A stretch of 64,000 nucleotides of DNA from NCBI GenBank assembly GCA_947652605.1, contig OX393577.1, positions 63,636,108-63,700,107 on the forward strand, written 5' to 3'. The DNA comes from Elmis aenea. Taxonomy: Eukaryota; Arthropoda; Insecta; Coleoptera; Elmidae. The translations under genes were made by a program, and so were the position numbers. The notes under the pieces were generated by a model. It did not search any database and was not told where the DNA came from. It saw only the letters and a program-made list of their open reading frames with translations. Below are positions 34,765 through 45,758 of this stretch, in pieces. Positions within the stretch are counted from its first letter, which is position 1; the number at the start of each line of letters is the position of its first letter.

Positions 34765-36670
34765 TATACAGGGTGCACCACGACCCTGAGATTCTTCGAT
34801 AGCTCCTTTATTAATGAAAATATCAAAAAATGTTTAATACAAATATTGTGCGAACCTATTTTCTACATAACCTAAAATTATTTTTAAATATATAGGGTGT
34901 TTCGTTTGACCGACACATAAAATTTATTTTTTTTTAAATAGAACACCCTGTATATTTTTACATTTTTGGATTTCTATTAAAATTTACTTTAAAAAATGTA
35001 AAAGGTTATATGGGTCTTTAGTCAACTGTTTTCGTAAAATTTACATTTTTATGAAATATTTGAACGATACAGCACTTTCAATTTTTTTTAACATTAAAGT
35101 TATTTAAAAAAACGGTAATATTTCGTTTACAAATTAAATTGACAATAGATTAATTAACACTTTGCTAGCAACGTTTAAAAAATATTATACAGGGTGTTTT
35201 TTTACGCTTGGTCAAACTTGTGAAACTTTAAACATCGATAAGTCATTTTTCTTAAATGCAACACCCTGTATATTTTTACATTTTCTTGTAGATAATTTAA
35301 TTGTCTTTCGAAATTATTAAGCATGTCCTATACCTAAAGTTAATATTTTTCGAGCTATCTCGATTTTTATTATTATTACTAAGGCAATTGAAATATTTTA
35401 AAGTCGGCCATGGAGGTAAGTCGAAATTTTTCAAGGAATTTTTAAACAAAAGAATAAAAAGAGCTGCAACTTTAATTTTAGGCTAAAAATGTACCCCATT
35501 TTTCCGAAATTTATTGTATAAATTGTTCAAGATTATGTCCTTGTTGTACTCACAGCCGTAGACGTTGTCTGAAAGACTCTAGCACCCTTTATAACATTTC
35601 GGGGGTTATACCATCAAAAGCAACACGAATTTTGTTCTGCATATCTTCAGCAGTTGTTGGGGGGTCTTGATACACCTGTTTTATGTGTCCCCACAAAAAT
35701 AAATCGATAGGAGTAAGATCAGGTGACCTAGGTGGCCAGGAGATTGGTCTACCTCGCCCTATCCATCTATTAGGATATTCTGTGTTCGGCAACTGCATTA
35801 CTTGCTGAGTTGCTTTTGATGGTATAACCCCCGAAATGTTATCAAGAGTGCTAGAGTATTTCAGACAACGTCTACGGCTGTGCGTAGAACAAGGACATAA
35901 TCTTGAACAATTTATACGATAAACTTCGGGAAAAAGGCGTAGATTTTTAGCCTAAAATTAAAATTGCAGCTTTTTGAATTCTTTTATCTAAAAATTCTTT
36001 AAAAAATTACGACTTACCTCCATGGCCGACTTTAAAATATTTCAATTGTCTTAGTAATAATAATAAAAATCGAGATAGCTCGAAAAATATTAACTTTAGG
36101 TATAGGATATGCTTAATAATTTCGAAAGACAATTAAATTCTCTACAAGAAAATATAAAAATATACAGGGTGTTGCATTTAAGAAAAATGACTTATCGATG
36201 TTTAAAGTTTCACAAGTTTGACCAAGCGTAAAAAAACACCCTGTATAATATTTTTTAAACGTTGCTAGCAAAGTGTTAATTAATCTATTGTCAATTTAAT
36301 TTTTAAACGAAATATTACCGTTTTTTTAAATAACTTTAATGTTAAAAAAAATTGAAAGTGCTGTATCGTTCAAATATTTCATAAAAATGTAAATTTTACG
36401 AAAACAGTTGACTAAAGACCCATATAACCTTTTACATTTTTTAAAGTAAATTTTAAGAGGAATCCAAAAATGTAAAAATATACAGGGTGTTCTATTTGAA
36501 AAAATTACATTTTTATATGTGCCGCTCAAACGAAACACCCTGTATATTTGAAAATAATTTTAGGTTATGTAGAAAAAAGGTTCGCACAATATTTGTATTA
36601 AATATTTTTTGATATTTTTATTAATAAAGGAGCTATCGAAGAATCTCAGGGTCGTGGTGCACCCTGTATA
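34765..36670. mobile_element. 1.9-kb palindromic (fold-back) element with transposase fragment in the loop
   Basis: TATACAGGGTGC at 34765 and its reverse complement at 36659-36670 bound two arms of about 860 bases. The arms stay matched almost base for base to 35625 and from 35809, with few mismatches. The 183-bp unpaired centre, with part of one arm, encodes a mariner-type transposase tail. Inside each arm the terminal motif recurs in alternating orientation (about 34890 forward, 34943 reverse, 35188 forward, 35265 reverse, mirrored on the right at about 36161, 36233, 36480 and 36534). This suggests an element assembled by nested insertions and then duplicated head to head. Related fragments are at 49286 and 51275. 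Confidence 0.9.
35589..35798 (-). pseudogene. Tc1/mariner-superfamily transposase C-terminal fragment
   Basis: A 69-codon minus-strand frame contains RWIGRGRPISWPPRSPDLTP and then IDLFLWGHIKQVYQDPP, followed by AEDMQNKI. P-P-R-S-P-D-L-T-P-x-D-x-F-L-W is the block holding the third catalytic Asp of insect mariner-like (IS630/DDE) transposases, and that Asp is present. The N-terminal helix-turn-helix and the first two Asp are absent. The frame starts in the loop of the palindrome and ends inside its left arm, so only a tail was captured. It is the only protein clue to which enzyme moved this element. Confidence 0.85.
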
Positions 36671-36756
36671 AGGGTAGATACTTAAACCATCAAATTTTAA
36701 TTGTACCTATGTATGTTACTACAAGACGTATTTATATATTTTTATTGTTGTTCCAG

Positions 36757-36817
36757 ATTTAACACAACGGTGGACATCGTCACAAACAAATGGTCTTAAT
36801 CATTGCTGAATTTAAAG
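36757..36817 (+). other. candidate 61-bp spliced exon, not protein-coding
   Basis: A good acceptor (TTTTTATTGTTGTTCCAG, ending 36756) and a good donor (AAAG followed by GTAAGA, exon ending 36817) bracket 61 bases. All three frames contain a stop, so if spliced it would be a 5'-UTR or non-coding exon. It lies 3.8 kb upstream of the candidate signal-peptide exon on the same strand. It is speculative, since such site pairs also occur by chance. Confidence 0.25.
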
Positions 36818-38729
36818 GTAAGAAAAAATATTTTGATACAGTGATTATACAACCACTAAAAATATTATGTGATTCATTATGTGAACTTAGTGACGCATAT
36901 TATCGCTTATTGTAAATAATGCATTTGCAATTTATAAAACTTTTTTATGTAAATATTTACTTGAAATCAAAACTTCGATTAAAATTGTTAACAGTTTTGT
37001 AAATGTTTATAATTGCAGGATGCAATACCAACATAGTTGTATATTGTAAGCGTAACTGTTTGCTTTAAAAAATTAAACAGGTCGGTTGTTGCTTTGTTTA
37101 ATCGGTAAACACGTTTTTGGCGGTACATATTTTCATACAAAAATTGGTTCATGGAATTTTGCATGTTTCAATATTGTATTTATTCCACCAATTTTTGTGT
37201 AAGTTAACGTAATGCATAGTTTAATGCAGTCTTTTTCTTTTCAATTAGTTATTCAACCCTCATCATTGAAAATATTTGCACCATACAAATAAATATTGCA
37301 TGTCTAGACTTTTTGATTTACCAAGATTTTTTTTTCCTGAAATATAATTATTAGGTATTGCTTTGACGTTTTTGCAACTTTTATTCCTGTTCATTACGAA
37401 CGGATACTCGTGACTGTTATAAAATTTTGCATGCTTATCAGATATTTCTGCTTGATACGTATCGGTATTTCGAGAATTTATATAATACACAAACCAATAT
37501 TTACGACGAAAGCTTTGTTTCCGTTTCTGGAAAATATAAACAAATTCTTGCTCATTGAAATACATCCTGTGTGCATGTAAAATATATTTGCATGTATATT
37601 GCAAATATGCATAGTAAATACAATAATTTCAAAACGTGGTTCTTAAAAATTCAAAAAAAGGAAATAATGGTTTGTCACTGAATGTTTTTCATGATTTTAT
37701 TTCCGTAACGTTGAATTTATTATCGAAAAACACGCCAGATTCGGAAATAAATTAGTACATTTGAAATTTAAACTTTTGCTGGAAGACTTGACATAAGTGC
37801 ATACCTACCTGATTAATCTTGTTCAAAGAGAATTTCGCTTAATTTAAGATTCTTATTAGGGTGTGGATATAAAATACACATTAAAAAAATTCTTATCAGT
37901 TGGATTTGAAAAAACAAATGCATGTTTTATAGTGTATGTACTACTAAACTAGCAATTTTAGTCTTCCATAGAAGGAAGGAAATGAGTGCCTAATTTGTCT
38001 ATCATTGATGAGCGAGTTAGATTAAAAAATTAGAACGATGGAAAGGAACAACCTCAATTAAAAATACATGTTTTAAGGAACGCTGGAAATCAGAAATAAT
38101 TTTTCAACCAACTCTATATAAACTTTAATTTTTAACGAAACCAACTTTACATCATGAAGATTAGATGAGATCTCAGACAATGCCATATCGAACGAAAAGA
38201 GAAGATTTGCAATAATAAATATTTACGATAACGTTAGCCTAATTAATAAACAATACATTGATTGCAAAATGAGCACAAACACTTCATACAAATTTTGTCA
38301 GATAAGGTGATAAGGCTAGAAATAGAAACACTCCCAAAAAGTTTGATGAATTTAAATGCAAGCTATGTTTTGTTGTATAGATCATTGTGTTGTAAATTTT
38401 AATAAGGTTTTCTTCATTTCTCCACGGAACCATCGTCACTTACCCCAAACCATTCGCTACCCAACTTGGGGTCAGACTAGGGCGTTGAAAATCACTGCTC
38501 AATTATATGCTCGTTACCTTAAAAATATAGCGTGGAAAATGACAGAGGTATTTGAAAGATCCTGCATTAAACCCCATCGGATATAGAAGCAACTATAGAT
38601 TTTAATGGGGCTAGACAAACACCACCTTAACTAGTTATAGGTTAAGTTAAAAAAATACGTTTAATAAACATTTACTGTGATTCAATTAATTTATACATAC
38701 TTACTACCTTTCAGTGTAAAGGGTTTGAA
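36818..38729. other. no gene recognised
   Basis: Frames at 37263-37604 (113 codons, minus) and 38356-38586 (plus) have no domain I know. No terminal repeats were found. Confidence 0.4.
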
Positions 38730-40180
38730 GTTGAGTTTTAATTTTTCTTGTCTTAATTTGTTAATATATCAGATTATCCCATGTTTTTCTGGGGCGTCCT
38801 CTTCCCGCTTTCTTGACGTTAAGTTTCCATACTTTTTTTGCTGTTCTTGTGTCCAGCATCATCCTCACCAGGTGTCCCCACCAACTTAAATGTTTTCTTT
38901 CTATCTTTTCTTGTGATGACTCTACTCCCAGGCGTTCTCCTATTACTTCATTCTTTATTCTATACCTCTTCTCAGGATTATCATCTCGCAGGCTCTCAGC
39001 ATGGATTTATGTCTATCTGTTAGATTTCAGGACTCTGCTCCATTTATTAAAACTGGTACAAAAACTGTGTTGTAGATTTTAATTTTTGTTGACTCACTAA
39101 CTCCCCTTTTTTTATGAAGGACTTAAGCAATGTTTGCAGTGTTTATGCGGTTATTTATCTTCCTTTCCATGTATCCATCGTTTTCTATCATCGAACCCAG
39201 ATATTTTATGTTTTCAACTTGTCTTATTGTTGTATCGTTTAAGTGTTATGTGAGCGTCCCTGCCTTCATCACCAACCACCATTATTTTTGTCTTATTTGT
39301 GTTGATTTTCATGTTATATTTATCCAACTCTATTTTCCAACGTCTTATATTTTCTACTAGATTACTCTTGGAAGAGGCGCATAGTATGAGGCCGTCCGCT
39401 TACATTAATTCCTTTACTTCAACTGGTTGTAAGTTTCTGTATCCTAGGGCCACTCCTTTTGTCCTATTTTTACATCTTTGGTTACCTCATCCATAATTAC
39501 AATAAATATGTGCTCAATATGCTGCCTTCCCTAACTCCCTTTTTGGTTACAATGGTTTTTGAGCTGTAGGTTTGAATTCTTATAATGTTACTTGTTCTCT
39601 TGTAAATGCATTGTCTGGCTTCAGTTAGATCTCTTGGTGTCCCTCTAATTTCCAACACATTCCATATTTTAGATCTAACTACTGAGTCGAAGGCCTATTG
39701 GATGTCTATAGCGCTTATAAATATTTTCTTCCCTTTTCTTATCACTTTTTCGCCCATTTATCGTAATGTGAACATCAACTCTTGGGCAATAGTTCCTTTT
39801 CTGAAACCGGCTTGAGTGTCTTTTAACGTCGGTTCGAATAGTGTCTTCAGCCTCTTTTTCAGTATTCTTCTATAGACTTTATTGGCCATACATAATAACG
39901 ATATGCCCCTATAACTTTCACACACCATTCTATCACCTTGTTTGTGTACCTAACGGAATTACAATAGCTGTTTTCCACCTGCTTGGTTGCTTGTTATTTT
40001 TTCAACCCCCTTGTTTAAAAGATATGTCTTTTTGGATGGGGAAACCCTTTGGAAGTGATTTCTTTTTCTCTTGATTATTTTGAAAATTATTTTAATGAAG
40101 TCTCCTTCGTCTTCATTAGTTTTATCCAGATGTTTCATAGTGATGATGTAGCATTCATTTAGGCACCGCATGATGTCCGC
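38730..40180 (-). pseudogene. non-LTR retrotransposon RT, near-complete RT domain, decayed
   Basis: Reading the minus strand from 40000: CESYRGISLLCMANKVYRRI (the Y-R-P/G-I-S-L block), TLKDTQAGFRKGT (the G-F-R-x-G block), ISAIDIQ, a stop, then AFDSVVRSKIW (motif A, A-F-D kept). It continues through RDLTEARQCIYKRTS, VTKKGVREGSILS (motif B), a weak motif C near 39400, then RKHLSWWGHLVRM and KKAGRGRPRKTW. It is the only copy here that spans the fingers and palm. Stops are frequent (at least ten), so it is an old insertion. The 70-codon frame at 39959-40171 covers the upstream linker. Confidence 0.85.
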
Positions 40181-40602
40181 AATCTTTCGCAGAACGGCAA
40201 TATGGGTCGCGAATCTGCCTGATTGACCCGCAATAAGTAATTACCCGAACATTATGGAAAATGAGTTCTTAACGAGTGTCTAAAAATAACCGCACTATCA
40301 CGCCGAACGCCTGCTGTGAAGCAACCCAACATATATCTCACATGTGTGATCTAAGATTGCGGAGTACTGCTAGGTCTACCGGCGGCCAGTGTTGTACCGG
40401 CTTTACTTAGTTGAGGTCGTACCTGCATCGTTAACATCTGTACACCAGTACACGCGCGTGTCCGAATTAAACTCGTGCCACGAACAATTCAACAATTTTT
40501 AATGATGTTAATTTTTCACGAACCTAAACTCTTTTATTTAATGAACTCGTTTGTGGTTTCTGTGTAATTTTGTGCGAATTTTGGTTTTTGTTATTTTCCG
40601 AG

Positions 40603-40654
40603 ATGAATTGGGTTTATATTTCCGTTCTCCTCAGCGCTTTACACGCTGTTTCCT
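40603..40654 (+). CDS. candidate first coding exon with signal peptide, followed by a GTAAGT donor
   Basis: From ATG at 40603 the frame reads MNWVYISVLLSALHAVS, a short start and a hydrophobic core ending in small residues, as in a signal peptide. It meets the splice donor T|GTAAGT at 40655, which would end the exon one base into a codon. Position -3 of the ATG is G, a fair context. The 400 bases upstream are GC-richer than the neighbourhood and free of transposon traces, as a 5' UTR might be. A pyrimidine-rich tract ending in AG directly before the ATG could also be an acceptor. No downstream exon was found, so the protein is unknown. If the frame runs on past the donor it reaches a stop at 40762. 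Secreted or membrane protein by inference only. Confidence 0.35.
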
Positions 40655-41984
40655 GTAAGTTTTTGTTTTGTTATTTTTCCAAAAAAAACTGCATGAACGA
40701 TTTTCGCGGCATTTGCCAGCTGTCCGAATGGAATTCGATCATCGACGTCTGTTTTTTTTTTTGAAAAATTTCGGGATATTAAATAATTTTGACTAATTGA
40801 TGGGTCTAGTTTCAAAGCAATCACCCACGTAGACGCATTCCGGATGGACAGCGCTAAATTAAAGTTGCGCTCGCGTGACGCGCTAATATTTATACTAGCG
40901 GTGTGGAATTTTAGCGCTACCTGTAGATAACGCGACGTTTCCTAATTCCTTGGGTACGTTTTCATGTTTTGGTTGCCGGTTAAAAATTATCGCACCAAAA
41001 TATTTCGTAAGGATTTCAAATATTTGCTCTTCCACTGTTTGCCGTCATTGTGCGAGTTTTGATACAGCGCGCTATTATTTCGGTAACATATAATTTTATT
41101 ATTTCGTCTGTGTAAGAGTTATTTTGGTCGTATTGTTGACTCCTGATGCATGTCGATGTCAAATTTGTAAATGCAAATTCGTGGTCGTGTGTTGATTGAT
41201 GGACTGACGTGTTAAAAAATCACGCTTCGGCCAGGTAACAATAAGAATCTAATCGTTGGGACGACAGTTTTTAAACAACTCGTGTTTAAGTGCCGCTTAA
41301 CAGTAACATAAGTTAATTGTTAATAAAAGTTTTTATTGTACAAGTTTTTGTATTTATAGCCCAGATTTGTTTGCTTAATTAAAACCGTGGTAGCTGTATG
41401 TCACTCAAGTCATATTGTCGTGCGGCAATTTTAATTTGAACTTTGTACTCACGAACATTCTTTATTGATGTTTTGAAATTTGGTTTTGATTTACGTAGTA
41501 GTAGGTAAACGATACGTTTACAGTTAAATATAATTTTGCAGGAGAATAATTTAATAATTTAATAAATTTATAATTTTTTTAGCTTAGTTGTCTTTTTATC
41601 AAAGGGTAATTTTCTAAATTCCTTCTTTTTGGCCATTATTCTGCGTTGCTTTTTTGTATTTATTGCAATATAGTGGGCCAATCTCTAATACCAGGGAACG
41701 GGCCCCTGTGCCCTCACAAAATTTGCCCAAATCTTATTTTCAAGCTAGAATATGTCGTATATGTGACATGTATATCATATAGATCGTAAATTAAACACAA
41801 TTTATCGGTAAATAAGGGTGTGTGGGCTTCTACACCTTAGTAAAATTTTCGGCCTTTACATTTAATTTTAGTAGACAAAATTTCAAACATTAAAGCACTC
41901 ATGTCCATGGTCCATGTTTAATCACCAATGATGGGGTGAGCTCTTACGTCTGAGCGTATTTTGCTGAAACTATCATAAGTTTTA
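40655..41984. other. no further gene; GC-richer flank of the candidate exon
   Basis: 40860-41240 holds GCGC-rich words (GTTGCGCTCGCGTGACGCGC) unlike the surrounding AT-rich repeats. It could be the start of a long first intron or a regulatory region. Nothing can be named. Confidence 0.35.
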
Positions 41985-42640
41985 TTTAGTCATGAGTCTC
42001 TACTGTTAGGTGTAGGACTGTTAAGTTGTGTTGTGCTGACTTTTTTCCATGTTTTTCTGTGTGCTGTCTTTCTTTTTGATGCTCCTATCCATTGCTGCTT
42101 TTTTTTTACTTCGTCCTGCCAGGTTTTTCTTGGTCTACCTCTTTTGTTTTTTCCCTGTGATCTTGCTTCATGGGCTTTTCTAGTTAACCTGTTTTTCTTT
42201 CATCCTATAAATGTGACCCAACCATTCCAGCTGTCTTTCTTGCATTTTGTTTCAACTGATTTTATCTTTAATTGTTCTCTATATGTTTCATTTCTGGTTC
42301 TATCATTTTTTGTTTTTCCTAGGATTTTTCTTAGAAATCTTATCTGCGGCATTCACTCGGCTACTGTTATTATTTGTAAGTGTTCACGTTTCACTTCCGT
42401 ATTAAAGTGCAGGAGTTACAATTTTTTTCACCACTTTCACTTTTGTTCATACTGCGATTTCTCTATTTCCAAAAAATGTAGTTCTTAAACTGTTAAATAT
42501 TCTTCCTAAATTTCCTGTTTCTCTATTATTTCCTTGTCCATTCCTCCATTTTTCTCTCTAATCACTCCTAAACATTTAAAGCGTTTCACCTGTTCAAACC
42601 TAAGCCCTTTTAGGTTAGAAACAAAATTATTCGGAGTGAA
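41985..42640 (-). pseudogene. non-LTR retrotransposon RT C-terminus, subfamily B, copy 1
   Basis: On the minus strand: LRFEQVKRFKCLGVIREKNG, then FNSLRTTFFGN, the palm-to-thumb joint ALxYGSET, and finally ERQLEWLGHIYRMKEKQ with a basic tail. The 3' end, near GTCATGAGTC, is shared with the copy at 45255. Stops and shifts abound. A 151-codon plus-strand frame across this region (42033-42488) is Phe-rich and antisense to the purine-rich element; it is not a gene. Confidence 0.8.
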
Positions 42641-43074
42641 AATCCAAATTAAATGAAAAACTCATAATACTTTTTGGTTTTAAGTGAGATAATTTAATGT
42701 TCATGATAGCAAATATGGCGGTTTTCTTTTCGTTAAATGCTCGAAATATTTAAGAGATTCGTTTAATAACGTAAATAAGTTTGTGGAAAATTTACTTATA
42801 CTTTTTTTTTAATGAAAAAGATCTTGTAGAAATGCTTAATCAGTTTTAATAAATAAGGTTACTGGCAAAAAGACACGAGTCTCTACAAAATGTGCTTCGT
42901 ATAAGATAAGTCGGTTTAAATAAAACTCATTTATGTTACTTTTTGTCTAATTTAAAATAGATTTTTGGTTAATTTATTATGATTCAATTAAAATACAGGG
43001 TTGTTGAATATTTGTTACCTTAGTTAGGAAAATTTTGAGGTCTCATGGGCTACTTTTTCTAGAATCCTGATGTT
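42641..43074. other. no recognisable feature
   Basis: AT-rich spacer between two RT fragments of different subfamilies. Confidence 0.45.
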
Positions 43075-43480
43075 CAGAATTTGCAACAATTCAAAACTCT
43101 TCTTAATCGGGTCTTCTTGTACCTTTCGGTGTCTAGGTATTTTTTATAGTTCTTGATTATATTGCTCTATCTCTGTCTATGATTGGTTAACTAGAACATC
43201 TTTCCAGCTGACTTCTTTTTTTTTTCTAGTCTCTCTCATTTTGTTTTTTTTCTGACTTTGCTTTGATTTTCCCTATTCTTCGTCTTCCATTCATTTTTGC
43301 GGACTTGCTTTTTGGCATGCTTAGTACTACTAAGCGTGCATACTAAGTTAGTAGATGCCCCAGTCATCTACATCTATTATTCTCAAAAATCTTCTGCGTC
43401 TGTATCCTTTTTTATTCTTTTCTTGTTAGTTTCTGAACTATAAGTAGGAATTGGTACGAACAGTGCCTTAAATAATCAAA
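43075..43480 (-). pseudogene. non-LTR retrotransposon RT C-terminus, related to the 19.1-kb copy
   Basis: The minus strand gives KALFVPIPTYSSETN, then basic blocks with STKHAKKQVRKNEWKTK, and at its 3' side the same run as 19200-19330 (the inverse of CCAGCTGACTTCTTTTTTTT and of CTTTCGGTGTC). It is about 400 bases of the same family as the 19.1-kb copy, more diverged, with deletions. Confidence 0.7.
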
Positions 43481-45254
43481 AATTAAAAATTTTCATTTAA
43501 ATTTGACCAGTAATACTGTTTTGGTTACCGTCTGAAGCCAAATTTTAGATGTGGATTTCATAGCAAGTCCTGCTTTTATTAAAACAAAAATTGAAGTAGA
43601 AATATTGTAGATACTAATTACTTTAAAATCATGGCACAACAATTTGGTGTTTAAAAACGTTGTCTTACACTCTTTCTTTTGTTTTTTAAATTCTTATTCT
43701 AGCGTTTAAACTTGTAAACGACTAGTGGGGAAATGTTTTTTTAAAGCCTAATTTTAACTCTTGCCAGTGTTTTTTTCTAGCGTCTTACCGCTATATTATC
43801 GTAAAACTTACCAAACTTGACGTAATGTATGTTTTATAAACTCAAATAAGAAATTCTAAATAAAAAATTGCTATTTAGGGAAAAATCCAATCACTGTGTC
43901 ATTTTGCTCGCTTAATTTTTTTTTGCTAGACGCTCCAATCTTGCCCTTCTTTTAACTAGCAATGCCAACACACGATGTAAATTTTTATCAGGTTAATCTT
44001 TATTTACATTTCGTTCATCGATAACGTAATACCTGGCGATAAGGAGTTGTATGCATGTGCGTACACGCACCACATAGGTACTCTACACTCGTTGCAAATG
44101 TGCTTATCGCTAATATAAAACGAGAAAGTGTGAAATGCTGTGTACCGAGTTGCATTTAGACAAAAACATTGTCGCAATATAAGAAACTAATTAGTTATTT
44201 GCATTCTGTTTAATCCGTAAGCGTTATTGATATTGGAGTTTTACAGAATACAAAGCAGTTCATTGACCGATTTAAAACATTTATTTGAACGTCATACAGT
44301 TTTAAATGAATGTTTTAACAATATTGCACGGGAACTTTGCTTAACTTGCGTTCGTGATTAAAATCTAGGTTATCTTGAAGTTTAAGCGTAGATTTATAAA
44401 TGTACCAATACAGAAATTGTGCTTTAATTATTTTTAGTTGATTAAGTTGTTGGAATAATTAATTAAAGTTATCGTTTAGAGAAATGTATTTTCTAGTTGT
44501 ATCTTCGCGTAAATAAATTATTGGAAATTTCTATTAAATCATCCATACATGTTTTGAAGTTAAGTTGAACCGTTGTTTGGAAGTGTAGATCGATTCATGT
44601 CTGTCTTTCAGTCACTGATCTGAAGTCTGAAGTGCACACCAGGTGTGTAAAACTTGGTATGCAGTGTTTTAATTATGTAGAGATGTGCTAATTAGCGTTT
44701 TAATAAAATAGCTCAACCGAGGCAGCACACAGGCGTTGAACGTTTTGTTTTATCTTAGTAATACGCTGTTGGAGCTTACTCATTAGTGTATTTAAATTTG
44801 GAAACAAGTCCAAGATATGTGCTTGTAAAAGTTATTTTTCATTTCTTTCCAAAAATATATCTTTTGTTCATTGCTCTTGGTTTAATTATTTTATTTTGTT
44901 TAGTAAATTGATCTTGTGACGTTGAGAGGCAAAAAAAAATTAGTAAAGAAATTGCGACCCTAGGTCTGTGCATCAATAAGGGCACGTTTTTAAAATTGCT
45001 ATTAACCAGTAAAACTTCTGCAGACTAAGACAATTTTCCATTAAATATTTATAACTGGGTGGAATACAATGTTTGTGTAATTCTTTATTAATTTAATCAA
45101 CTCTCCAAGTCTTGTAATAAAAAGTCTTACTAATTTTTAACTTGAGTTAATCATTTCGGGGATATTTGTTTAAAAAATATTTAAGTTATTTAGTTCTTTT
45201 TGTATATTCCAATATCTTTTCTTATTTGTAGTAGTTCAAAGACTATCATTATTA
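43481..45254. other. no gene recognised
   Basis: No domain-bearing frame. The patch ATGCATGTGCGTACACGCAC near 44050 is GC-richer but unexplained. Confidence 0.4.
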
Positions 45255-45545
45255 TTTGGTCATGAGTCCTTCTACTGTTAGGTGTACGACTGTAGAGTTG
45301 TGTTGTGCTGACCTTTTCCCATGTTTTTCTGTCTTGTGCTAGCTTTTTGATGTTTCTACCCATTGCTGCTTTTTTTACTTGGTTTTGCCAAGTTTCTCTT
45401 GTTCTACCCCTTTTGTTTTTCCCTGTGATCTTGCTTCATAGGTTTTTCTGGTTAACCTTTCTTCTTTCATCCTATAAGGGTGAGCCAACTATCCCAGCTG
45501 TATTTATTATATTTTTGTTTCAACTATTTTATTTTTAATTGAGTC
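45255..45545 (-). pseudogene. non-LTR retrotransposon 3' end, subfamily B, copy 2
   Basis: GGTCATGAGTCCTTCTACTG and the following 280 bases match 41990-42250 closely, including the inverse of the K-x-N-K-R-G-R basic stretch and the L-G-W-L-T-like block. It is a 5'-truncated copy, typical of incomplete target-primed reverse transcription. It may extend slightly past 45545, where the match to the other copy fades. Confidence 0.75.
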
Positions 45546-45756
45546 GATATTGAAACATAAACCCAATGCAAATCTTCATCAAAAAGCTAACTGAAAATCC
45601 AGAATGCTTGATTAAAAGAAAAAGAAACCAAATAGATTTTGTTTTACAAAAAAGTAATTCTGTTTGTGTTCGTTTGAAAGACAACCTTAGTTCAAATGAT
45701 GCTTTAATGATCTTAAATGGACAAAGGAAAAACCTGCTCAATACATAATTATTATA
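45546..45756. other. short unassigned stretch
   Basis: Sixty-odd codon frames are open on both strands here. The plus reading is Lys/Asn-rich (KRKRNQIDFVLQKSNSVCVR) and has no domain that I recognise. Confidence 0.35.
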
Positions 45757-45758
45757 TA

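Noticed and set aside
37263..37604. 113-codon minus-strand frame as a host gene
   Set aside because: Lys/Tyr/Asn-rich, no recognisable motif, no splice or promoter context, and no repeat copy to compare.
38356..38586. 76-codon frame (PQTIRYPTWGQTRALKITAQ) as an exon
   Set aside because: It looks less AT-driven than most frames, but I know no family match and see no good splice sites at its edges.
42033..42488. 151-codon plus-strand open frame, Phe- and Leu-rich
   Set aside because: It is antisense to a minus-strand retrotransposon fragment that reads ERQLEWLGHIYRM. Purine-rich coding DNA gives Phe-rich antisense frames.
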